Translations under genes and position numbers: made by a program
Shown here: in pieces, positions 54,070 to 64,000 of the stretch
Numbering within the stretch: the first letter of the stretch is position 1
Layout: each line of letters opens with the position of its first letter
Assembly: GCA_024509875.1 (NCBI GenBank)
Contig: JAMPIV010003419.1
Location: 1-64,000 of the forward strand
Direction: 5' to 3'
Source: Oreohelix idahoensis
Taxonomy: Eukaryota; Mollusca; Gastropoda; Stylommatophora; Oreohelicidae
DNA length: 64,000 nucleotides
The notes under the pieces: model-generated
The model's database searches: none
What the model saw: the letters and a program-made list of their open reading frames with translations, nothing else
Told to the model about the DNA's origin: nothing

Positions 54070-56607
54070 TGTCACAGAGGTTATGATCATTGAAGTGCCT
54101 ATATCCTCTTCTTTTTCTTTCACCCGTATCCTCTATTTTTATTATCACTCTTTACCTTTTTCCTGTATTTTTCGCATCCATTCGTTTGCGAGAATTTTTT
54201 CCCATTCTCACGTTCGCCAGTTTCGTTTCTCATTCAGAAACGCATTTCATTGCTGATTAAACTGAGAACTCATTTATGACATAACGTGTCAGAGAGAGAG
54301 AGAGAGCGTTTAAAGGCATTCTATTGCATTAGATGTCAATGCATGATAGAACATGTAAATACTCGTCCTGGCTGACAGAGATAGCAGACATGCGTCTGTA
54401 CTTTTCTCATGCCGCGGGCGTTTCGTCAGGCTAGGTGTCATAACGTCTAGCATTTTCACCTGACACTAACGTTTCTCTCAGAGTGAAGTGTGATATGACA
54501 TTCACGCAGCGCTCGGGAATGAGACATAAGTCTTGGTTTTTCCATGACACGCACGCTTCTCGGTCAGTTTGGTAACGTAGGTGCAAAAACTGCCCCTGCA
54601 GTGCAGACAAGTTGTCTACATTTGCATCTGACACGTAGCGCTCCACGGCCAGAGTTGGCGTAAGGTGCGAGAAAGCAAAGTGTCAGTGATGGTCTTCAGG
54701 ATGAGTTTCTCGGGGAGGTGTGAATAACTGCTTCTGCACTGGAGACGGGTTGTCTGAGATTCGCAACTGACACGCGCCCTCCCGGTCAGTAGGTGGCAGT
54801 TACGGCATGTGTTTAGGTGTTAAACGTAATCGTTAAAGGCGGAAAGGGGAGAGTACTTCGTTTTGCGAATTCTAACGTTTACCTCTTTGTCTGGTAATAG
54901 ATATAACCAGAGTCTGAAACTTGTTTCTGGGCATTCTTCAACTTGCAGTAGACAGAATCACTCGTGCTAGTGAATGAAGCTTGTATAGCGAAGTCATTAG
55001 TTTCTCGTCAAATTTTGCCGAGCTTCTAAATACCTATCTAGTGAATTATCTTAGTCGTTGTGAAACTGTAATTCTGTTTGGAGGTAAAATATCGTATTAA
55101 TATTCTAGTATTTTGTGAAGTGTTTAAAGTGTTAAATCGCTTATTTCATTTTGCTAGTAGATATGTGCAGAGAGTTAAATTATTAAGTCTGTTATATTCT
55201 CTAGTCGAAGAGTTACAGTGGAAAGCGGAATAAATTATAATTTCTAGCTTAAAATCATGTAGCCTTAATGGATTTAATTTAACTGCTAATACGCCGTCGA
55301 GAATATTTTAAAACTAACTTATTAAATGACTGCTACATCTTGAGTATTGACAGAATGCGTAGATATTCCTAATTCAGGATGTTTGATTTTTTAAATATAA
55401 CTTATTCCACGGGAAGTGTTAAACTATAAGACTAGCTATGCTTGCAGTTTAATTATCAGTTATAGTATGTATAATTATTTGATTTGTGTTCTTTCCATTT
55501 ATATTTAGTGAAACCGTGGTACCCAAACTTTGCCAGCGTTTGAGTAAAAGAGATACATCTGTGAAGAAAACAACAAACATTCTTACCTTAAAGATTTGAT
55601 GTATAACTTTTACAAGAACTTTAAGAGTTTAAAGAAGTAACGGGTTATCGAGCCTGATTTGATTCTTCCTGAGAACACTCTAGTCATTTTTCAGTCTTTG
55701 TGGCAAGTAACATATTTCAATCAGTAACTTTCCCGACACTGTTGACAAGTGATGGTGTGACCAACTAAATTCCTATACTGAGAGAAGGTGCCGACCTGAC
55801 ATTCCTCATTCGTTTGAAATCTAAGATGTTGACACTGTGCTCGCTATAAACGTTCGTGCCTGAACAATTTTATGTGACTTAAACAGACATCCAAAACAAT
55901 AGTATTCCCAAGAGAACGGTCCCGGAAGTAGTGAATTCAACCGTCTTTTGGACCTGGGGTTTTCTTGGCCAAGATCACCATCGAAGATTCTGTATGGGCA
56001 AGTCCTAAAAATATTGTTTTTTGTTGTTGTTCCCGAAGTGGCTACCAAAGCTCTGAGTATAACAACAAACAAAAAATGCACGTCTACACCGTGGAATGAA
56101 TAGAGTGAATACAGGTCTGAGCGATCCCTTTATGGTGGTATTTTGACACCCATTCATTTTTGCTGGCATAACATTTCTTTATGCAAGGGATTGCTAAATA
56201 TATAGATATTCCCTTAGACTAGATAAGAGTATCCAGTCTGTTTATACCTTAAAGGGGAAGAATTTTAGACTAAATCATATGTATCTATGACTCTTTGTGC
56301 TATCACTTTCTTCTAACGGGACTGTGAGCTATACCTCGAGGGAAGGATCATACCAACGGGTCTATCATTCTTGTAGCATTTCTTGATTTTGTGTTTTATG
56401 ATTTTTTTGTATATGCTTGATGTAATTTGATATGTTGTGAGAGTAGTTTAGTCTTGATAAATAAACTACTCATAAAAATTTATTCCAGCGTGTCGGTCAG
56501 TTCGTTCTTCCTAANCTATTCATATAATTATTGTCATAGTTTTTCCCACGTCTGTACGTCTAACTGTCGTCTTATGTGTGTATGTATGTGAGTGGATATA
56601 TATATTT

Positions 56608-56676
<69 letters not shown>

Positions 56677-56886
56677 AGACTGTCTGACTCAATCTAAATC
56701 TGTCGTAGAAGATAGGTGAAAGAGAGACGATTTTCTTGATTTCAGAGACAGCATCTATCACATTTCTACCATTTTACTCGTGGAAATCTATTGCTATTAC
56801 TACTTCTCACTGTGACTATCACTTATTCTAACCTATTCAGAAGTGACCAACCCAAGTCTTAATTCCCCTATCGAAAATCTGCGACA
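54070..56886 (+). repeat. 5' LTR of element E
   Basis: Starts TGTCACAGAG and ends CTGCGACA. Homologous along its length to the LTRs of D but diverged, with an (AT)n(GT)n tract at 56612-56676 and one ambiguous base (n) at 56515. The left end is placed by alignment to the D LTR start. Confidence 0.8.
56612..56676. repeat. (AT)n-(GT)n microsatellite in LTR E
   Basis: About 40 bp of AT followed by about 25 bp of GT. LTR D has only a short TATGTGTATATG region here, so it is a lineage-specific expansion. Confidence 0.9.
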
Positions 56887-57620
56887 AATGGGATCTCGTC
56901 TATCGGGATTTTGAACTCTGAATAGGAAAACGAGACGACAAATATCAGCTCGTCTTTAAGATTCTTTATTCTGATATAGAGTAAGAGTGTGATGTCTTGT
57001 GAGTTTTGTACTTTTTAAAAATAATTTATCCCCTAGACATAACGATCTGTTTATGGGCGTGCTGACTACACGGCTAATAATTGTTTTTTCCACAGCATTA
57101 TTGAGCATTATACATCTGGTTTACAGGTTGATTTTGTCGGAATATATGTTAATTACTGATTTTGAAATACTAAACGCTGGTAAAGTTTTGTGAGTGTATA
57201 ACATTCACAGGGTTCTGAAGAAGTAGGTGTTTGAGCTAAGCTAAGGAGCGCGATCAGACTATACGTCCTGAAATTGCCTCCCTTACCCTAACTATCTTCA
57301 GAGGTGAACTTATAGTGGATTAAATATTAAGGGATTTTTTTTCTCTTTAAATTTTTGCAATAATTATTTTGTTTTCCACTGTAGGGACTGATTTTTCAGT
57401 GAGTAATCTTAACTACCATTTATTTGGCGTAGTCGTTTGCATTAGGTGCTTAATTGCCGATTAATAGCAGCGATAGTTAGGCACTATATTTTGGAGGAGG
57501 TATCCCAGGTTAAATAATATTATCTTTTTTTTAGTTTGGTATTTTCTCCGTAAGTGGTAGGAACCAGTGGATCCTTTTCTTATCTCTTTCTCGTCTAAAT
57601 CTCAACACACTGGACTTATT

Positions 57621-58823
57621 ATGGCGGAGAGGGCAAAGCTTAGACAGCTCCTCAGGGACGAGGCGAGAGATGAAGGTTTGGAAGGAGAAGAAGCGAAAGC
57701 TTTTATAAGGGACGAACTTGACAGATATGACGCGGAGAGGAAAGCAGCTGAAGCTAAAGAGGAAAAAGAAGAAGCAAGGAGGAAAGAAGCGGAAGATCGG
57801 CTATTACAGCAGAAAAAGATTGAGGAAGAAATGGAAATTCGCAGGATGCAGCATGAGAAGGAGAGGGAGGAGAGAGAGGAAAGAAAGAGAGACAGCATGA
57901 GTTGGCTCTTAAGATTCTAGAGTTCCAAAGTCGTGGCGCTGCCTCTACCTCCAGCAATGGAGAGTCTTCTCCTCATTCTTCCTTAACAGATCCTTCTAAT
58001 ACTCAATCTACTCATCTCAATGCTATGTCTTTTGCGCTAGAATCTTTCCCTTGTCCTAACGAGAAGATTGACACGTATCTAGAAAAATTTGAGAAATTGG
58101 CTACTCTGTACGGTTTAGAGAGGTCGCGTTGGAATATGAAGCTTTCCCAGGCTTTGAAAAGTTCTGCTTACGATGTGTATGCAAAACTGGAAAGCAGCCA
58201 ACAAGACAATTAAGACATGTTGAAGAAAGCTTTGCTTGAGCGTTTTGAAATGAATGCTCGCAAATTTTTGCAACTGTTTCGCAACAGCAGGAAAGAGAGC
58301 TCTGAAAGTTTCCAGCAGTTTTCATCTCGTTTGAAGGGATATTTGAAAAAAGTGCCTTGAGCTTTCACAGCTCCCCTCTACCTATGAAGGTCTTTAGGAA
58401 TTTGTTTTAACAGAACAAATAAAGAACACTTTGTCTGCTGATACCCGGAGATTTCTAGCTGAGCAGGGTGCAGAAAAGCTTGAAGACATCTTAGAAAAGT
58501 CTGAGCGATATCACAATGCGCTGGCTGAACTACAGGCCACAAAACGTAAACCGACAGAAGAGCATTTTCGGAAAAATAATCTAGACCAATCTTCTCATAT
58601 TCCTCATGGTTCTAACCAAAATAACCACAGAGAAACTGGACCTCAAAACCCCCCTCCTGAAAAATCCAAGTTCTACAAAAACAAGTACCCCAACCACAGT
58701 AAGCAGTCTGATCAACCCGACCGTCCTTCATGGCAGCGTAGCCAGAAAGGACAAGGTGGCAAAGGGAGAACCCCTGAGCACGGGACTAATGATCAAAGTG
58801 AGCACACTGATAAAGGGGGCAGC
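57621..58823 (+). pseudogene. Element E gag, broken
   Basis: It starts MAERAKLRQLLRDEARDEGL, nearly as in D, with a shorter charged coiled coil. The frame is lost near 57890 (in GAAAGAGAGACAGCATG) and resumes in another frame through the capsid region (CPNEKIDTYLEKFEKL, LSQALKSSAYDVYAKL). It then meets a TAA near 58211, an extra base in an A6 run near 58348 and an in-frame TAG near 58395. The last readable part (DTRRFLAEQGAEKL ... PPPEKSKFYKNKYPNHSKQ) matches D closely, then ends at 58823 where the LTR of F begins. It is non-functional. Having several true stops, it is a real pseudogene rather than a sequencing artefact. Confidence 0.88.
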
Positions 58824-59704
58824 TGATAGAGTGTTTATATATATGGGAGGCCGATAAGGCCGACATGGTTTGAGAGCTGGTTATGTATTTTGTTTAATCG
58901 CGAATGCGTGCTTCGTCCGGTTATCATCTTGGAGTAAGGGTCAACGTTATATTGATTAATCATTTGTTGAATGTCCAAGAATACATTCGTTCCCTTCGGA
59001 GCTCATCATTATAGATGCATATTTTTCCTATCAGAAGAGTTCTTCATTTGCATAATCATCAACACATTGGCAAAAATGCAGCAAATAGCTGTGACGTAGC
59101 GATATGATAAAGGCCTCAATTCAGGGTCCAGGAATGTATTACGGTTCTCACATAAGACATTCACGTAGGCATACATCCAGAGGTAGGTCATATATAGTTC
59201 ATTAGGAATTACATGCATAGTATTCATGTCCGTCCCGTGTCAAAACAATATGTCAGATGAACATCGTGGCTATATACGTGCGCTGTTGTAGTCAACAGCC
59301 AGAAATGAGCACATGAGTTCTTGACATCTACAATTTGAATCATAATACGATTCTCCTCCATTATTAGTTTAATTTAATTAATCTCATACTTAGATTAATT
59401 TCCGAACTGACCCTGAAGTCTACATCGATCATCTATATAATTATAGGCTATATACTCAGCCTTATTTCCTTGGAAGAAGTACAAGACACGACCTTCTTGC
59501 TTGACGGATAGCGTAAACAATGGGCTCTGTAAACCAAGTCACCCGGCGTGACCTTCCCAACGCGAATGCGTCATAATCTCCGCATATATTTCGCGTTCAC
59601 TATACCGTAAAATATCGACATATTCTATAAATATTAATGACCCCCTAAACGTTGCGCATGGGTAAACCCCAGCAGACGCCGTCATTTAAAATAACACCGT
59701 AACA
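58824..59704 (-). repeat. Putative 3' LTR of element F
   Basis: Plus strand begins TGATAGAGTG exactly where similarity to D stops, and a possible inner end is ACCGTAACA at 59704, giving TG...CA termini. No second LTR is in the window and the expected polypurine tract is not clear, so the inner boundary is tentative. Confidence 0.4.
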
Positions 59705-60832
59705 GATTTCCTGACAGACGGGGGGAAAAAAATATATTAAATATATTTTTATTTTATTTTAACAATATTAATCAGATTATCAAAAATTTAACATAACCCC
59801 ACGTATGACCTACGCTGTTCTATCTAGCACAGTGCCGCGGTCATGTCAGTCATACATTATAATAACATCAACGTCATATCATACATATACCTTCTATTCA
59901 ACAAGGAAATGTCATTGTCACTAACTAATTAACTAATTAATTGTTGTATGTATAGACTAAGTAATAATGTGAGGTGTTATTAAAATTATTCTAACTAACT
60001 AAAATTAAAATAATTAATTATAGTATGTACGTATGGTACTAACTAATTAATATCTAATTGAAGAAAATGAGAAATAGTATAAGAGAGTAAAAGAAATAAA
60101 AATTGAGAAGTACGGACAATTAAAACCAAATATTAATGTCTACATTAAATTAGAATGCGTGTGAAAATGAAGTGTAAGGATAGACACCTAATTAAATTGA
60201 CATAATCAGAAGAAAAGAACAGAAAAAAATTCATACATTTTAACTATATATATGAAATGTCATAATGTAATATATCCATTACCTTGATAATTACACTAAT
60301 TAAAAGGTTTAATTGGTGTGATATTCTTTTGTTTCATATTTTCTTAGTATATTTTATTTTTTTTATTCCATCACACTTTGACTTTATTATATATTATATA
60401 CTAATTTAATAAATAGAAAATTTTAATAATATTGGACATGAAGATCCAATCGTTGTTACCTTCCTGTTGAATTGTATGAAAGTTCATTTAAGACACAAGG
60501 TTCATATTATCAAATTCTGATTTGATTATCCATTAATCGTTAGTTCCTTTATTAAACTTTGAGAGTAAATTGACTAAGTCATCAACGTATCTGTCCCTTC
60601 TACATCAGAGATTGTTCCTTTTTAACAGTTTTCAATCGAAATGAGTGATACTTAAAGTGGAATTGAAGTTCAAACTTTCAAACGATCCGTAAATCTTGAT
60701 ATTTTGATCACAATAGTTTATTTCGAAATGTCCTTATTTAGGTAGGAAGTCCAACTGAATTGTTGTATATTCTGACTTGATATCAATAACGTTTAACTAG
60801 TCAGTTCAAAAATTTTCTTGAAATTGTAATAT
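59705..60832. other. AT-rich 3' non-coding region of element F
   Basis: No frame. Strongly AT-rich with repeated ACTAATTAATT-type words near 59920-60060. Longer than the matching region in A, B or C (about 0.2-0.45 kb). Confidence 0.5.
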
Positions 60833-61041
60833 TCATTCAGAATCCGTAGGATGTCTGGACAACGTGTCGGCTATGACGTTTTCAGTTCCAGGTAATCGAC
60901 TGTATCTCGAACTCGTAGGGTTGCAACGTAATAGCAAATCGTGCAAGTTTAGCACTTTTTATGGTTTGAGCGACGTAATGCTGCCACTGATTTCTGATCA
61001 GTCTGGATCAGGAATGGAGATCCCAACAAAAACTTTTCCTA
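60833..61041 (-). pseudogene. Element F RNase H, C-terminal part, broken
   Basis: Just after VIWAITK comes an in-frame TAG (61039-61041). The same frame then continues EKFLLGSPFLIQTDQKSVAA, giving the third acidic residue. Two further frame changes follow before the end block ENVIADTLSRHPTDSE and a stop at 60833-60835. All expected RNase H pieces are present in order, but in three frames, so this copy is inactive. Confidence 0.8.
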
Positions 61042-62997
61042 CTTGGTAATTGCCCAGATTACGGAGAGCAATTCTCGGTCCACAGTGGAATATTTCGTCT
61101 CCGGAGGTTTCAGTTTGCGTGAAATATACAGTACAGGGTGGAGGACATCATCATGATATTGCAGTAGACAAGCCCCGAGTCCGTAATTACTCGCATCTGT
61201 ACGTAGAACAAACTTTTTAGAAGCATCTGGTATTCTTAAAACAGGTGGGCATGAAAAAATTTTTAAGATAGTGCGGAAAGTTTTGTCACATTCGTCTGTC
61301 CAATTTATCCTTAAAGGCATGTTCTTCTTTAGTAACGATGACAGGACAGCCGTGATGGATGATAGGTGAGGTACAAATCTGCTATAGTATTGGATTAAAC
61401 CTAACAGACTCCTAACCTGTTTCTTCGTTTGAGGAACAGATAAATTTAATATTTTAGAAACCGTACTGGGAATTGTTTGGATACGTCCCGATCCAATAAT
61501 GTGACCCAGGAATGTTATCTCATTACACGCTATTTGAATTTTAGTTGGTTTAGCGGTTAAATGATTATCCCGCAATATTTCCAAAACTGATTTAAGACCC
61601 AAAAAATTTTCCTCAAATGATGAACTAAACAAACATATGTCGTCAATATAGGTAATTATATCTGATCTACCTGCTAAAATTTGTCGCATCATGCGAATAA
61701 AGGTAGCTGGAGCATTCATTAGCCCAAAAGGCATCACGTTCCACTGGTAAAGACCTTGTGGAGTTGAGAATGCTGTGTAGTATTTGGCTCTTTCGGTTAG
61801 TGGAATCTGCCAATAACCTTTAGTTAAGTCAATTTTAGTGAAAAGTGTAGCATTGGATAGACGAGGAAGTAAGTCGTCAAGGATAGGATGTGGTTCGCTA
61901 TCCGGTACTGTCTGTGCATTAAGTTTCCTATAGTCAACACATAAACGTATGTTGTTGTCTTTTTTTCGGACAATGACTAAAGGAGAAGAAAATGGAGATG
62001 TACTAGTCTCAATAATACCTAATGATATCATCTGTTCGAGTTCCTGAGATGTCTTACTCAGAAAATGTAGAGGTATAGAATAAGGATGAACACGAATTGG
62101 TGTATCATCGTTCAGAATAATATCGTGAGTAATTACAGATGTGCAACCCGGTACATCAGTTAACACATCTGGGAAAGATTGTAGAAGATCAGCAACGCGT
62201 TGATGCTGTTGCGGTGTAACCGTAGAAGAAATGGTCACATCACGCCAAGATTCAGTAGATTGGACAGTAAGTACAGGTAAAGGCATCTGCACTTCAGGAA
62301 AAGAAGATTCTTCCTCCTGTATAACAGATAGTTTAGAATAATGACATGTAGATACAGTATTGTCATCTAATTCATGAAAAATTGACTGTAAGTGTATAGG
62401 ACGTGTATGAAATTGCTTGAGCATATTAATATGGAATATTTTTCTGTGTCCCTTGATATCTAAGACGTAATCAAAGTCTGAAATTTTATCAGTAACCTTA
62501 TAAGGACCAGTCCATGAGATCAATAACTTATTGTTATTGTGAGGGAGTAATACATAAGCCTCATCGCCTGTGAATAATTGGCGTAATCGTCTAGATCGAT
62601 TTTGTATAGATCGAGCCTTAGCTTTTGCAGCCTCAGAAGAAGCTGTTGCCAATTGGCAAGACTCAATAATATTATTTCGGAGATTAATCACATACTCATA
62701 AGATGACTGAGTGTCCTGAGTCATCTCTGCATCAATTAATAAATCTTTTATCTGTCCCATATGACCTCTTGGAGGGGCACCAAAAACCAACTCAAATGGA
62801 GAGAAGCCAGTTTGTTCATGTGGCACCTCTCGGTAAGCAAATAGGACCGCTGGGAGTGCTCTGTCCCAGTCCTGAGGGTGTTTAACAGTAACCTTATGTA
62901 AAAGTTGCTTAAGCGTACGGTTAAGTCTTTCAACTGCACCGTTACTCATGGGATGATAAATACTACTCAAATTCCTATCAATGTTCCAGGTTTTCAT
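61039..62997 (-). CDS. Element F integrase C-terminus, reverse transcriptase and start of RNase H
   Basis: A 652-codon frame. It begins at the end of the integrase core with the DDE Glu in NGAVERLNRTLKQ, then FAYREVPHEQTGFSPFELVFG. The GPY/F module follows (LISWTGPYKVTDKISDFDYV, IFHINMLKQF), and a linker of about 90 residues. RT has RKKDNNIRLCVDYRKLN, IDLTKGYWQIPL, FGLMNAPATF, the catalytic YIDDICLF and FLGH. The connection region is KKQVRSLLGLIQYYSRF. RNase H has Asp in LRTDASNYGLG and Glu in DRELLSVIW. The upstream integrase frame (62997-63995) is separated by a one-base change at about 62998-63003. Clearly related to B and C but more distant than they are from each other. Confidence 0.93.
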   Translation of the reverse strand: MKTWNIDRNLSSIYHPMSNGAVERLNRTLKQLLHKVTVKHPQDWDRALPAVLFAYREVPHEQTGFSPFELVFGAPPRGHMGQIKDLLIDAEMTQDTQSSYEYVINLRNNIIESCQLATASSEAAKAKARSIQNRSRRLRQLFTGDEAYVLLPHNNNKLLISWTGPYKVTDKISDFDYVLDIKGHRKIFHINMLKQFHTRPIHLQSIFHELDDNTVSTCHYSKLSVIQEEESSFPEVQMPLPVLTVQSTESWRDVTISSTVTPQQHQRVADLLQSFPDVLTDVPGCTSVITHDIILNDDTPIRVHPYSIPLHFLSKTSQELEQMISLGIIETSTSPFSSPLVIVRKKDNNIRLCVDYRKLNAQTVPDSEPHPILDDLLPRLSNATLFTKIDLTKGYWQIPLTERAKYYTAFSTPQGLYQWNVMPFGLMNAPATFIRMMRQILAGRSDIITYIDDICLFSSSFEENFLGLKSVLEILRDNHLTAKPTKIQIACNEITFLGHIIGSGRIQTIPSTVSKILNLSVPQTKKQVRSLLGLIQYYSRFVPHLSSITAVLSSLLKKNMPLRINWTDECDKTFRTILKIFSCPPVLRIPDASKKFVLRTDASNYGLGACLLQYHDDVLHPVLYISRKLKPPETKYSTVDRELLSVIWAITK

Positions 62998-64000
62998 TAC
63001 TCCTTCATGGTATCGGATATAAACTGCGACCCATGGTCAGATAATAATTTTCTAGGAAACCCTATTCTAGAGAAAATTAGATGTAATGCATCAGCTACAT
63101 CTGTGGTAGTGGTCGTTTTCAATGGAATGGCTTCTGGCCATCGTGTGCATAAATCAATGCACGTGAGAACAAATCTATGTCCTCTCGCAGATGGTAGAAG
63201 TGGACCAATTATATCTATGGCCATCTTGTCAAAAGGTCGTATTGAGATATCGCAAGCCTGAATAGGCGCCGTGTGAAAAGCTCCACGTGCTTTCACTTCC
63301 TGGCACGTAGTACAAGAACGTACATACTGCGAAATATCCCGTGACACTCCTGGCCAAAAGAATGAAGATAATACTCGAGATCGTGTTCGAGTATATCCCG
63401 TATGTCCTGCACACTGCGAGTCATGTGCGTGTTGAAGAATGTACCGTCTAAAAGCAGCCGGTACCATCACTTGTTGTTTTACCAGTAATTTATCACTAAA
63501 ACATCTAATCAGTATATCATTTTTCATAATAAACGAATGTTTGTTTTTATTACCTGAAGTTAAATTATCAACCTCATTAACTAGGTTAAAAAATTTATTT
63601 AGAGATTTGTCATTTTTTTGTTTGTTTGCAAATGATTCCCTGTCAATAGGTGAATTGACCTCAATATCCTCCTGTTTCTCTGCATCCATCTTATTATCAT
63701 TGACACTCTCCATGAGCATAGTCTGAGCTCTAGTAGTCACGGCGTTTCCAGTGCATAGATTGTGTCTCTCCCATTCAATAATTTCTTCTGGTGAACAATC
63801 CCTGCTGCCGTGTATGCGACCCACCATAAGGTCTGCTATCGGATTTTTCAGCATGCATACTTTCACGTTACCTGTGAAAAAAGGTGTGTTAACATGGATA
63901 ATAGCTGTGGGGTAAAACTCAATAGTTCCCCCAAAAGTCATGCAACGGACATATTCCCCCGTTGCGCAGCTAGGATGTACCAGCGACTGTCGCACTCCAA
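62997..64000 (-). CDS. Element F protease (partial) and integrase N-terminal and core domains
   Basis: Open to the right edge. It starts within the protease, downstream of the active site (VRCMTFGGTIEFYP, HVNTPFFTGNV, LMVGRIHGSRDCSPEE), then the linker NAVTTRAQ. The integrase follows: HAHDSQCAGHTGYTRT and CTTCQ zinc ligands, AIDIIGPLLP (first Asp), CIDLCTRWPEAIPLK and LSDHGSQFISDTMKE (second Asp). The frame stops there; the catalytic Glu is in the next frame (61039-62997). Comparison with C suggests loss of one G in GGAGTAATG. The protease active site and gag are outside the window. Confidence 0.92.
   Translation of the reverse strand, partial: GVRQSLVHPSCATGEYVRCMTFGGTIEFYPTAIIHVNTPFFTGNVKVCMLKNPIADLMVGRIHGSRDCSPEEIIEWERHNLCTGNAVTTRAQTMLMESVNDNKMDAEKQEDIEVNSPIDRESFANKQKNDKSLNKFFNLVNEVDNLTSGNKNKHSFIMKNDILIRCFSDKLLVKQQVMVPAAFRRYILQHAHDSQCAGHTGYTRTRSRVLSSFFWPGVSRDISQYVRSCTTCQEVKARGAFHTAPIQACDISIRPFDKMAIDIIGPLLPSARGHRFVLTCIDLCTRWPEAIPLKTTTTTDVADALHLIFSRIGFPRKLLSDHGSQFISDTMKE

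Larger units (their letters stand above)
54070..58823 (+). mobile_element. Element E: decayed relative of D, truncated by element F
   Basis: 5' LTR at 54070-56886, primer site and leader at 56887-57620, gag with several lesions at 57621-58823, then an abrupt end where element F begins. Inserted into the LINE at 54069/54070. The protease, integrase and 3' LTR, if present, lie beyond F outside the window, so the target duplication cannot be checked. It is clearly older than D: substitutions are frequent and the gag has stops. Confidence 0.82.
58824..64000 (-). mobile_element. Element F: Gmr1-like Ty3/gypsy retrotransposon, 5' part outside the window
   Basis: Reading leftwards from the right edge: protease, integrase, GPY/F, RT, RNase H, then non-coding sequence and a putative 3' LTR ending in the gag of element E. 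Gag, leader and 5' LTR lie beyond 64000. If the left end at 58824 is right, the target duplication should be GCAGC, to be found right of the window. The copy has at least one frame shift in integrase and a stop plus frame shifts in RNase H. Confidence 0.85.

Noticed and set aside
58824..59704. Firm LTR call for element F
   Set aside because: Only one copy is in the window and the polypurine tract is not convincing, so it is kept as tentative only.
1..64000. Envelope gene (retrovirus-like) in any element
   Set aside because: In A-D RNase H, or integrase in D, is followed directly by a short non-coding stretch and the polypurine tract. No membrane glycoprotein-like frame is present; F is also non-coding after RNase H.
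1..64000. CRISPR arrays, bacterial operons, rRNA or true tRNA genes
   Set aside because: None seen. The only tRNA-like sequence is the SINE head at 25611, which lacks a clear cloverleaf acceptor stem.

Overview
The window is a repeat-rich stretch of an animal nuclear genome with no recognisable host gene. It is AT-rich and eukaryotic: LTR retrotransposons with 5-bp target duplications, non-LTR (LINE) fragments, a tRNA-derived SINE and (AT)n tracts. The protein styles (coiled-coil Gags, DSG proteases, LINE C-termini) resemble those of marine invertebrates, and a mollusc is my best guess. That guess is inference; no gene here fixes the species.

Layout: 1-1038 is a wrecked Ty3/gypsy gag (- strand). 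1039-7121 is unassigned. 7127-24979 is element A (- strand), a Ty3/gypsy element flanked by TGGCT duplications. Its leader is split by a younger element B (13397-22570, - strand, ATTAT duplications, LTRs that look identical). 25180-25480 is a LINE C-terminal relic and 25611-25885 a SINE. 27376-about 37210 is element C (- strand). 37800-40090 is a degraded LINE (- strand), and a second LINE 5' piece lies at about 40593-40889 (+). 42490-51604 is element D (+ strand, CTCGA duplications, LTRs of about 2.6 kb). 52700-54069 is a second LINE fragment of the 37.8-kb family, cut by element E (54070-58823, + strand, a decayed relative of D). E is cut in turn by element F (58824 to beyond the right edge, - strand).

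The unifying feature is pol domain order. A, B, C and F read Gag - protease - integrase (with GPY/F module) - reverse transcriptase - RNase H, so integrase comes before reverse transcriptase. This order is known from the Gmr1-like branch of Ty3/gypsy and is otherwise typical of Ty1/copia. D shares the Gag-protease-integrase arrangement but stops after integrase and goes straight into a polypurine tract and 3' LTR. It has no reverse transcriptase, although its LTRs are nearly identical.

Other points of interest: the Gags of A-D lack CCHC zinc knuckles, and A-C carry Arg/Gly/Asn/Tyr/Ser-rich tails instead. B and C have a conserved Cys/His motif before the protease. Both LTRs of C carry a Cys-rich reading frame that can also be read as a 228-bp exon with phase 1-1 splice signals. 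LTR A has an array of short hairpins. The leaders of B and D repeat the LTR-end/primer-site module. Most frame breaks in B, C and D sit at homopolymers or short tandem repeats, so some may be assembly errors.
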